Below, piece after piece: positions 1-5,710 of a stretch of DNA of 9,916 nucleotides. The stretch's first letter is position 1; every line of letters starts with the position of its first letter. The DNA comes from Pseudomonadota bacterium (GTDB lineage: Bacteria; Pseudomonadota; Alphaproteobacteria; Rhizobiales; Xanthobacteraceae): assembly GCA_023391175.1 (NCBI GenBank), contig JAEWBL010000443.1, positions 1 to 9,916 of the forward strand, written 5' to 3'. A program made the translations under genes and the position numbers. Below the pieces are notes generated by a model. The model made no database searches and had not been told where the DNA came from. It worked only from the letters and a program-made list of their open reading frames with translations.

Positions 1-499
1 GGGCACCGCCATCCGTCAGGTCCACAAGGTCAACGGCGCCTTCATGGAGCAGTCGAACGTCAGCTTCGACGTGTCCTTCCTGCTTGGCGGCCAGATCGCG
101 GGCGACAGCCTGCGGCTCTACATGGTCTATTCCGCCGGCAATTTCATCGAATGCACGCAGGATACGCCCTTCCTGCAGATCGGCGAGCACAAGTACGGCA
201 AGCCGGTGCTGGACCGCGCGGTGAACTACGACATGGAGATTTCCGAGGCGCTGAAATCCAGCCTCATCTCCATGGATTCGACCATGCGCTCCAATCTCGG
301 CGTCGGCCTGCCCATCGACGTGATGGTGGTCACGCCCGATGCGCTCCGGTCCGAGCTGATCTATCGCATCGAGCCGGGCGAGCCCTATTTCCACGATCTG
401 CGCGAGCGCTGGTCGGCCGCGCTGCGCTCCGCCCATGCCTCGATCCCCAAGCCGCCCTATCTCAAGAACGGTCGCCCACGGGTGGTCAACGAGGTCTGA
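1..499 (+). CDS. Anbu-type proteasome-like peptidase, 3' part (5' end outside window)
   Basis: The reading frame is open from base 2, so the gene begins left of the window. About 165 C-terminal residues are visible, of roughly 240-250 expected. Seen: FLLGGQIAGD, then FIECTQDTPFLQIGEHKYGK, and SMDSTMRSNLGVGLPID, followed by an aromatic/acidic stretch and a proline-rich tail ending VVNEV. These blocks match what I know of Anbu, the ancestral beta-subunit-like relative of HslV and the 20S proteasome. The N-terminal nucleophile and its lysine lie outside the window, so activity cannot be judged. In related genomes Anbu genes sit with ATP-grasp, alpha-E and transglutaminase-like genes; those would lie upstream and cannot be seen here. 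An ATG at 44 is an internal methionine, not the start: the codons before it (positions 2-43) continue the family alignment. The gene ends 29 bp before a bidirectional terminator. Confidence 0.87.
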   Translation, partial: GTAIRQVHKVNGAFMEQSNVSFDVSFLLGGQIAGDSLRLYMVYSAGNFIECTQDTPFLQIGEHKYGKPVLDRAVNYDMEISEALKSSLISMDSTMRSNLGVGLPIDVMVVTPDALRSELIYRIEPGEPYFHDLRERWSAALRSAHASIPKPPYLKNGRPRVVNEV

Positions 500-528
500 G
501 GCTCAAGCCTTTCCCGGCGGGACGAAAA

Positions 529-550
529 AGGGCGCCCCAGCGGGCGCCCT
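529..550. terminator. Bidirectional intrinsic terminator
   Basis: A perfect 9-bp stem, agggcgccc (529-537) with gggcgccct (542-550), closes a 4-base loop. On the plus strand it is followed by a T-rich run (tctcgtttt); on the minus strand by five Ts (complement of aaaaa at 525-529, partly inside the stem base). It lies between the convergent ends of the Anbu gene (499) and the cytoplasmic cyclophilin gene (582), so one structure can end both transcripts. Confidence 0.85.
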
Positions 551-581
551 TCTCGTTTTCAACGGACCCAAAGACCGCAGA

Positions 582-1040
582 TCAGGCTGCCTTGGGGGCG
601 AGCTTGGCGGTGACGATCTTGTCCGGATCCTTCACGGGCTCGCCGCGCTTGATCTGGTCGATGTTGTCCATGCCGTCGATCACCTCGCCCCACACCGTGT
701 ACTGGCGGTCGAGGAAGCGGGCGTCGGTGAAGCAGATGAAGAACTGGCTGTCGCCCGAGTCCGGGTTCTGCGCGCGCGCCATGGAAACGGTGCCGCGGAC
801 GTGGGGCTGGGCGTTGAACTCAGCCTTCAGCTTCTTGCCCGAGCCGCCCATGCCGGTGCCGGTCGGATCGCCGGTCTGGGCCATGAAGCCCTCGATCACG
901 CGGTGGAACGGAACGCCGTTGTAGAAGCCCTGGGAGACCAGCTCCTTGATGCGGGCGACATGGCCGGGGGCGAGGTCCGGGCGGAACGCAATGGTCACCG
1001 GGCCCTTGGTGGTTTCGAGGATCAGGACTTCATCGCTCAT
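582..1040 (-). CDS. ppiB: Cytoplasmic cyclophilin-type peptidyl-prolyl cis-trans isomerase
   Basis: Catalyses cis-trans isomerisation of peptide bonds before proline, assisting folding in the cytoplasm. The 152-residue protein is a single cyclophilin domain with no signal peptide. Seen: PFHRVIEGFMAQTGD (44-58), the glycine loop GTGMGGSG, SMARAQNPDSGDSQFFI (86-102) and QYTVWGEVIDGMD (113-125). Active-site positions known from human cyclophilin A are present as R47, F52, Q55, Q99 and F101. The tryptophan that binds cyclosporin is replaced by F109 and the catalytic-pocket histidine by Y114, as is usual in short bacterial cyclophilins. ATG at 1040 is chosen because AAGGA (1053-1049) lies 8 nt upstream. 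A TTG one codon earlier (1043) is a weaker alternative. It is the last gene of the leftward coaD group, 95 bp after the periplasmic paralogue. Confidence 0.95.
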   Translation of the reverse strand: MSDEVLILETTKGPVTIAFRPDLAPGHVARIKELVSQGFYNGVPFHRVIEGFMAQTGDPTGTGMGGSGKKLKAEFNAQPHVRGTVSMARAQNPDSGDSQFFICFTDARFLDRQYTVWGEVIDGMDNIDQIKRGEPVKDPDKIVTAKLAPKAA

Positions 1041-1135
1041 CAATCTTTTCCTTCACTTGCAGCGCACCGGGCGCCGGTCGGGGAATTTGCTGCGGCGGCT
1101 GAGCCGGCCGCGGCGGGGCATCTTCTGGCCGGCGC

Positions 1136-1696
1136 TCACTTGGCGTCGGCGGCGACCTGCATCTTCACGATCTTGTCGGGATTGGACACCGTGCCGCCGG
1201 CACCGGAGCCCTTCTTGATCTTGTCCACGAACTCCATGCCCGACACCACCTGGCCGACGACCGTGTACTGGCCGTTCAGGCTCGGTGTCTCGTCGAACAT
1301 GATGAAGAACTGGGAATTGGCGCTGTTGGGCGAGGAGGCGCGGGCCATGCCGACGATGCCGCGCTTGAACGGCACGTTGGAGAATTCCGCCGGCAGGTTG
1401 GGATACTTGGAGCCGCCGGTGCCGTTGCCATACTGGCCGTCGCCGGTCTGGGCCATGAAGCCGTCGATGACGCGGTGGAAGGGCACGTTGTTGTAATAAC
1501 CCTCGCGGGTCAGGAGCTTGAGCCGTTCCACATGCTGCGGGGCGAGGTCGGGGCGCAGCGCGATCACGACGCGGCCATAGGGCGTGTCGAGATAGAGCGT
1601 GTTCTGCGGGTCCGGCTTGGTCTGGGCCGCCGCCGGCAGCGCGAAGGCGAGCACGACGAACGCTGCGGCGAGGAAACGGCCGAGAAGGCGCGTCAT
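1136..1696 (-). CDS. Periplasmic (secreted) cyclophilin-type peptidyl-prolyl isomerase
   Basis: A second cyclophilin, 186 residues, with an N-terminal Sec signal: basic start MTRLLGR, hydrophobic core FLAAAFVVLAFAL, and a likely signal peptidase I site PAAA-Q at residues 24/25. The mature domain carries PFHRVIDGFMAQTGD (72-86), GMARASSPNSANSQFFI (116-132) and QYTVVGQVVSGMEF. The catalytic positions R75, F80, Q83, Q129 and F131 are all present. It is expected to assist folding of exported proteins, like E. coli PpiA. The start at 1696 is set by the signal peptide and by GGGAG 8 nt upstream; the frame stays open further upstream to 1786, but that extension is charged and would bury the signal. 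It lies 70 bp downstream of coaD and upstream of the cytoplasmic paralogue, from which it probably arose by old tandem duplication (inference). Confidence 0.94.
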   Translation of the reverse strand: MTRLLGRFLAAAFVVLAFALPAAAQTKPDPQNTLYLDTPYGRVVIALRPDLAPQHVERLKLLTREGYYNNVPFHRVIDGFMAQTGDGQYGNGTGGSKYPNLPAEFSNVPFKRGIVGMARASSPNSANSQFFIMFDETPSLNGQYTVVGQVVSGMEFVDKIKKGSGAGGTVSNPDKIVKMQVAADAK

Positions 1697-1704
1697 ATGG
1701 GTCT

Positions 1705-1709
1705 CTCCC
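1705..1709 (-). promoter_or_regulatory. Ribosome binding site fixing the start of the periplasmic cyclophilin
   Basis: GGGAG read on the minus strand, 8 nt before ATG at 1696. It supports the start that gives a proper signal peptide, against longer in-frame extensions. Confidence 0.7.
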
Positions 1710-1766
1710 GGAAAGCCCCGGCCTCGGGGCGGTTTAGCCGCATGGGCGCGGCGGCGAATGAGGGCG

Positions 1767-2276
1767 CTATCGCTTGAACTTGGCATCGAGCCGCGCCAGC
1801 ACCTGCGGCGGCACGAAGGCGGAGACGTCCCCGCCCATGGACGCGATCTGACGCACGAGAGTGGCGGTGATGGGGCGCACGCGGGGCGAGGCGGGCAGGA
1901 ACACCGTCTGGATGCCCGGCGCGAGCGTGCCGTTCATCCCCGCCATCTGCATCTCGTAGTCGAGGTCCGTGCCGTCGCGCAGGCCGCGGATGAGCAGCGT
2001 GGCGCCGAGCTGCTGCGCGGTGGTGATGATGAGATTGTCGAAGGTGACGGCCTCGAGCGTCGCATGCTCCTCCGCCGCCACCGGCCCGCACACCTCGCGC
2101 AGCATGGCGAGCCGCTCCTCGGGGGTGAACAGCGGCGCCTTGCCGGGATGGATGCCCACCGCCAGCACCAGCCGGTCGGCGAGGCGGCAGGCGGAGCGCA
2201 CCACGTCCAGATGGCCGTTGGTGAGCGGATCGAAGGAGCCACCGTAGATGGCGGTGCGCAGGGTATGTTCGCTCAT
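1767..2276 (-). CDS. coaD: Phosphopantetheine adenylyltransferase (CoaD)
   Basis: Transfers AMP from ATP to 4'-phosphopantetheine to give dephospho-CoA, the fourth step from pantothenate to coenzyme A, in the cytoplasm. The 169-residue length is normal for bacterial CoaD. Seen: nucleotidyltransferase motif [11 protein letters not shown] (12-22) with the catalytic histidine H22, lysine in HPGKAPLF (43-50), [20 protein letters not shown] (96-115) with the phosphate-binding arginine, and [11 protein letters not shown] (135-145), corresponding to the ISSTxxR-type motif, followed by [12 protein letters not shown] at 2276 is chosen because the family starts a few residues before the GGSFDP strand. 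The Shine-Dalgarno match upstream is poor. The frame is open up to 2309 but only with a TTG. It precedes the two cyclophilin genes, an order I recall from other Hyphomicrobiales, where gyrA often lies upstream; here UPF0173 does. Confidence 0.97.
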   Translation of the reverse strand: MSEHTLRTAIYGGSFDPLTNGHLDVVRSACRLADRLVLAVGIHPGKAPLFTPEERLAMLREVCGPVAAEEHATLEAVTFDNLIITTAQQLGATLLIRGLRDGTDLDYEMQMAGMNGTLAPGIQTVFLPASPRVRPITATLVRQIASMGGDVSAFVPPQVLARLDAKFKR

Positions 2277-2302
2277 GCGGCCTGTCTTCAGCCTGTTCTC
2301 GT

Positions 2303-2325
2303 CCCGCAAGGCCTAGCCTTGCGGG
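2303..2325. other. Strong stem-loop between the UPF0173 gene and coaD
   Basis: A perfect 10-bp inverted repeat, cccgcaaggc (2303-2312) with gccttgcggg (2316-2325), encloses the 3-base loop cta. It lies 27 nt upstream of the coaD start and 57 nt past the UPF0173 stop. There is no T-run after it on the minus strand, so it is not a standard intrinsic terminator. A competing pairing exists: gtcccg (2301-2306) can pair with cgggac (2329-2334), using part of the same arm. It could be an mRNA-stabilising hairpin, a Rho-associated end, or a structure in the coaD leader. Confidence 0.5.
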
Positions 2326-2381
2326 CGCCGGGACGCAATGGGCGGGGCCGCCGAGCCCCCTCTGCGGAAGCCCCCTCCCGC

Positions 2382-3098
2382 TCAGACCTCGAACGAACCG
2401 CCGCTCTCGGGCACGACCACCTTCACCGGATGGCCCTTCAGCGCCTCGACGAAAGCGGAGGCGTCGGGGACCAGGATGGGGAAGGTGCCATAGTGGATCG
2501 GCACCACGATCTCCACGCCCGGCAGGAAGCGCTTCACCGCCAGCGCGGCGACCTCCGGCCCCATGGTGAAGCGGTCACCGATGGGGATGAACACCACCTT
2601 CGGCGCGTGGATCTCGCACAGCAGCGCCATGTCGGAGAAAATGTCCGTGTCCGCCATATGCCAGACGGTCGGCTCGCCCGGCGCCTTCACGATGAGGCCG
2701 GTGGGATTGCCGAGATATTCGGACGGCGCCGCCGGGCCGCCCGAGGAATGGTCAGCGCGCACCATGGTCACCGAGAAGCCGCCAAGGTCGAGCTTGCCGC
2801 CGGTGTTCATCATCTGCGGCGCATTGCCGGCGCCCTTGGCCGAGAGGTAGGCGCACAGCTCCGGATTGGCCACCACCGGCAGGGTCCGGCTGGCGTCGGC
2901 GGCGTCTTCCACCAGGGAGAGCGTGTCGCCGATATGGTCGCCATGGCCGTGGGTGAGCAGGATGTGCGTCACCCCGCGCGCGGCTTCCTCCACGGTGGAG
3001 CGGAAGCTGGGGTTGCCGGTGAAGAAGGGATCGATGAGGACGGCCTTGTCGGCGAAATCGAGCCGGAAGGCGGCGTGGCCGTACCAGGTGATCTTCAT
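2382..3098 (-). CDS. UPF0173-family metallo-beta-lactamase-fold hydrolase
   Basis: A 238-residue soluble protein of the metallo-beta-lactamase fold, close in length to the UPF0173 family (about 225-240). The opening MKITWYGHAAFRL and VLIDPFFTGNP are typical of that family. Metal ligands visible: HGHGDH (50-55), H117 in RADHSSG, D150 in HMADTD and H202 in PIHYGTFP. This set suits a two-metal site. The physiological substrate of UPF0173 proteins is not established to my knowledge, so only 'metal-dependent hydrolase' is justified. ATG at 3098 is preceded by AGAGG at 7 nt. It lies 105 bp upstream of coaD on the same strand and 114 bp downstream of ccdA. I see no terminator with a T-run between these genes, so read-through into coaD is possible. 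Confidence 0.92.
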   Translation of the reverse strand: MKITWYGHAAFRLDFADKAVLIDPFFTGNPSFRSTVEEAARGVTHILLTHGHGDHIGDTLSLVEDAADASRTLPVVANPELCAYLSAKGAGNAPQMMNTGGKLDLGGFSVTMVRADHSSGGPAAPSEYLGNPTGLIVKAPGEPTVWHMADTDIFSDMALLCEIHAPKVVFIPIGDRFTMGPEVAALAVKRFLPGVEIVVPIHYGTFPILVPDASAFVEALKGHPVKVVVPESGGSFEV

Positions 3099-3212
3099 GG
3101 GATTGCCTCTGGTGGCTTCATGCGTGCGCGGGACGGTCCGGCGTTGCGCCGGCGCGCGGGGAAGGGTTCGGGGCGCGGAGTATCCCGGAAGCCCCGCGAA
3201 CGCGCAATCTCC

Positions 3213-3944
3213 TCAGCCGATGGTGGACAGCGAGGGGAACGTCTCGATCAGCCAGTAGCTCACATGGGCGATCCAGCCGGACATGAAGGCGATGCCGGTG
3301 AGCACCAGCAGCGCGCCCATGGCTTTCTCCACCATCGGCAGCATCTTGCGCACGTGGACGAGGCTGCGCAGGAACGGCCGCACGGCGAACGCCGCCGCGA
3401 GGAAGGGCACGCCGAGGCCGAGCGAATAGATGGCCAGCAGGCCCGCGCCCTTGGAGACCGTCGCCTCCGACCCCGCCACCGCGAGGATGGCACCGAGCAC
3501 CGGGCCGAGGCACGGCGTCCAGCCGAAGGCGAAGGCGAGGCCCATCACGAACGCGCCCCACAGCCCCGTCGGCTCATGCACATGCGCGCGCGCGGTGCGA
3601 TGCAGGAGATGGATGCGGAACACGCCGAGGAAGTTCAGCCCCATGACGATGATGGCGAGCCCGGCGATGATGGACAGTACATCGAGATGGGCGCGCAGAA
3701 GGTCGCCGATGGCCGAGGCCCCCGCCCCCAGCGCCACGAACACCACGGTAAAGCCCGAAACGAAGAGCCCCGCCCCCACCAGCGCGCGCCGCTCCACCTC
3801 CTTCACCGGCTCGGCGCCGGCGAGGTCTTCCAGCGTGCTGCCGCCGAGAAAGCACAGATAGGGCGGCACCAGGGGCAGGACGCAGGGGGAGACAAAGCTC
3901 GCAAGGCCGGCGAGGAAGGCGGCAGGCAGGGTCACGTCGGCCAT
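3213..3944 (-). CDS. ccdA: CcdA-family cytochrome c biogenesis / thiol-disulfide electron transporter
   Basis: A 243-residue inner-membrane protein with six predicted helices (about residues 6-28, 54-76, 87-109, 127-156, 168-190, 210-235). The DsbD/CcdA signature cysteines are in FVSPCVLPLVPPYL (C21, helix 1) and GWTPCLGP (C145, helix 4). These form the redox pair that passes electrons from cytoplasmic thioredoxin to periplasmic partners for haem attachment to cytochrome c and related thiol maintenance. There is no N- or C-terminal thioredoxin domain, which marks it as the short CcdA type rather than full DsbD. The loop between helices 3 and 4 is histidine-rich (H112, H115, H121, H123). No ccm or thioredoxin-like gene adjoins it. 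The upstream Shine-Dalgarno is weak. It is the first of the five leftward genes and is divergent from UPF0283. Confidence 0.93.
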   Translation of the reverse strand: MADVTLPAAFLAGLASFVSPCVLPLVPPYLCFLGGSTLEDLAGAEPVKEVERRALVGAGLFVSGFTVVFVALGAGASAIGDLLRAHLDVLSIIAGLAIIVMGLNFLGVFRIHLLHRTARAHVHEPTGLWGAFVMGLAFAFGWTPCLGPVLGAILAVAGSEATVSKGAGLLAIYSLGLGVPFLAAAFAVRPFLRSLVHVRKMLPMVEKAMGALLVLTGIAFMSGWIAHVSYWLIETFPSLSTIG

Positions 3945-4126
3945 TCTTGGGTCGCGGCTCTCTTCTGGTGGACGGGAACGCCCCTCTTTGCGCTCCTATT
4001 GGCGCCCCCAGCCTGTCGGAGCAAGCCACACATCGCCGCGCTCGCCGGCTTGTGAGCGGCGCCCTGCGCTCCATCCCCGCTTCCGCACCCCTTGCGGTCG
4101 CCGCATTTGAAGGACATTTCAGGACC
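3945..4126. promoter_or_regulatory. Divergent intergenic region, ccdA / UPF0283
   Basis: These 182 bases separate two genes read outwards, so each should have a promoter here. I could not pick out convincing -35/-10 boxes on either strand. A GC-rich inverted repeat is present: cgccg (4034-4038) plus ctc (4041-4043) can pair with gag (4054-4056) plus cggcg (4057-4061), with a 2-base bulge. Function is inferred from gene orientation only. Confidence 0.4.
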
Positions 4127-5137
4127 ATGAGCGACGAGCGCACTTCCCCCCGGCGGCCGCAGGTGTTCCGCCTCGACGAGGCGAACATCACCCTGGCTCC
4201 GCCCGAGATGGCGGAGGTGGAAGCCGCCTTGCCCGTCCCTGTGCCGGTGAAGCCGAAGCGCGGGTGGGGGATGTCGCTCGGGGGCCTGTTCTGGTCTGCC
4301 CTCGGCGGCGTCCTGAGCCTTGCCGCCTATGTGGGGCTGAGCAAGCTGATCGAAGACCTCTATGCCCGCGCGCCGTGGCTCGGCTGGGTGGGCATCGGCG
4401 TCACGGCCCTGCTTGTCATCGCCGCCGTGCTGATTGTCGCGCGCGAGGTGGCGGGACTTTCGCGGTTGGCGCGCCTCGACGACATCCGCGACCGCGCCGA
4501 GCGCGCCCTGGCCGAGGATGACCGGCCGCTTGCCGAAGGCGTGGTCAGAGATGTGCTTAAGCTCTCGTCCCATGCCCCGACCCTCGCGCGGGCGCGCATG
4601 GATCTGGAAGGCCATCTCTCCGGCATCATCGACGGCGCCGACCTTGTGCGCCTCGCCGAGCGCACGCTGCTGCCATCGCTCGATGCGCAGGCGCGGCAGA
4701 TGGTGTCGGATGCCGCCCGCAACGTTTCGGTGGTCACCGCCGTGTCGCCGCGCGCGGTGGTGGACCTCGCCTTCGTGCTCTACAGCGCCGTGACGCTGAT
4801 GCGCCGCCTCGCCTATCTCTATGGCGGACGTCCGGGCGCGCTCGGCACCTTCCGGCTGGTGCGCCATGTGCTCGGGCACCTCGCCGTCACCGGCGGCATG
4901 GCGGCGGGGGATACGCTGGTGCAGCAGCTCGTCGGCCAGGGCCTTGCCGCGCGGCTCTCCGCCCGGCTGGGGGAAGGCGTGGTCAACGGCCTGCTGACCG
5001 CCCGGCTCGGCCTTGCCGCCATCGCGGTTACGCGGCCCCTGCCCTTCACCGCCCTCCCCGCCCCGCGCCTCGCCGACGTGGCCACCGGCCTGATGCGCAA
5101 GGTGGAGGAAGAGGAAGCGGCCGCCTCACGCCGGTAG
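4127..5137 (+). CDS. UPF0283 (YcjF / TIGR01620, DUF697) inner-membrane protein
   Basis: A 336-residue protein close in length to E. coli YcjF. It has a proline-rich cytoplasmic N-terminus (RRPQVFRLDE early, then VPVPVKPKRGWG), two transmembrane helices at about 50-74 and 84-106, a charged helical region (REVAGLSRLARLDDIRDRAE), and a C-terminal DUF697-type hydrophobic domain (about 205-305) with VVDLAFVLYSAVTLMRRLAY and a small-residue-rich segment. The family has no settled function; in many proteobacteria its gene follows that of a YcjX-like P-loop protein. None is adjacent here. ATG at 4127 is chosen for the family-like MSDERTSPRRPQVFRLDE start; AAGGA lies 12 nt upstream and AGGA only 2 nt, neither ideal. 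The open frame reaches back to 3947 but would run through the divergent promoter region. Its last 12 bases overlap the end of the opposing gene. Confidence 0.85.
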   Translation: MSDERTSPRRPQVFRLDEANITLAPPEMAEVEAALPVPVPVKPKRGWGMSLGGLFWSALGGVLSLAAYVGLSKLIEDLYARAPWLGWVGIGVTALLVIAAVLIVAREVAGLSRLARLDDIRDRAERALAEDDRPLAEGVVRDVLKLSSHAPTLARARMDLEGHLSGIIDGADLVRLAERTLLPSLDAQARQMVSDAARNVSVVTAVSPRAVVDLAFVLYSAVTLMRRLAYLYGGRPGALGTFRLVRHVLGHLAVTGGMAAGDTLVQQLVGQGLAARLSARLGEGVVNGLLTARLGLAAIAVTRPLPFTALPAPRLADVATGLMRKVEEEEAAASRR

Positions 5138-5710
5138 GAGGTGCCGCGGCAGCGCGTCGGGCGTGTAGCCGACGGGACGGTTGCGCCAGATCATCTCGGC
5201 CGTGGGCCACACCACGAACGCGCCCAGCGCGCCCAGGAACAGGGCGAACGCCCATTCCCGCTGGAGGATGGCGAAGCCGAAGACCGCGAGCAGCCCCGCC
5301 AGCGCCGCGAGCCCGGCGGCGACCATCATCCAGAAGCGCAGCGGGGCATAGCCGCCCCGGCAGCGGGGCGCCACCGCCGAAGCGGCGAGCGCCCGGTGCA
5401 GCGCCCGCACGAAGGCTGCGTAATCCTCCCTTTGGTCGCGCACGCCGGTGAGGGAGATGCGCGAGACGGACCCCGCCTTGAGCCGCGTGCCGTCGCGCCC
5501 GGCAATCTCCATCTCGAAGCTCGGCGCGGCGAACTTCGCCGGCTGGAAACGCAACTGCACGGCGGTGATGTCCGCCAGCGCCAGCCGCCCCTCGCGCGGG
5601 CCGATGCTCCAGAGCAGCGCCTCCGGCACCATTTCCAGCCGCACGCCCGCGCCGCCGAGGCGGGGGAGATGGGAATAGGCAATCGTTCCGGGAGGATAGG
5701 CGGCCGTCAC
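5126..5710 (-). CDS. Unrecognised two-helix membrane protein coupled to the VWA gene
   Basis: I do not recognise this family. A 194-residue protein: an N-terminal soluble region (about 1-110) with alternating beta-like segments (GVRLEMVPEALLWSIG, ALADITAVQLRF, SFEMEIAGRDGTRLKAGS) that resembles a small PH-like beta domain, then two transmembrane helices (about 126-149 and 153-175) and a short tail, NRPVGYTPDALPRHLLPA. The GTG start at 5710-5708 overlaps the stop of the VWA gene (TGA, 5709-5707) as GTGA, a classic arrangement for translational coupling. The frame extends upstream to 5812 inside the VWA gene, but that part reads as histidine/arginine-rich shadow. The coding sense is supported by the hydrophobic pattern and the coupling. 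Its 3' end overlaps the end of the UPF0283 gene by 12 bp. PH-like membership is a guess from strand pattern. Confidence 0.75.
   Translation of the reverse strand: MTAAYPPGTIAYSHLPRLGGAGVRLEMVPEALLWSIGPREGRLALADITAVQLRFQPAKFAAPSFEMEIAGRDGTRLKAGSVSRISLTGVRDQREDYAAFVRALHRALAASAVAPRCRGGYAPLRFWMMVAAGLAALAGLLAVFGFAILQREWAFALFLGALGAFVVWPTAEMIWRNRPVGYTPDALPRHLLPA

Noticed and set aside
435..1496. A 353-codon plus-strand open frame over the two cyclophilin genes
   Set aside because: It is the antisense shadow of two well-supported genes; the repeated look of its product reflects the duplicated cyclophilins on the other strand.
3138..3152. Hairpin ccggcg-ttg-cgccgg between ccdA and the UPF0173 gene, as a terminator
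   Set aside because: Only six pairs and no T-run on either strand; such short GC palindromes are common in this sequence.
1599..4055. An 818-codon open frame on the plus strand, antisense to the periplasmic cyclophilin, coaD, UPF0173 and ccdA
   Set aside because: Its product is rich in Arg, His and Gly with no domain; the opposite strand encodes four clear protein families. Long antisense frames are expected in such GC-rich coding DNA.
3932..4879. A 315-codon minus-strand open frame over the ccdA promoter region and UPF0283
   Set aside because: His/Arg/Gly-rich shadow without a domain; the plus strand encodes a recognisable membrane protein.
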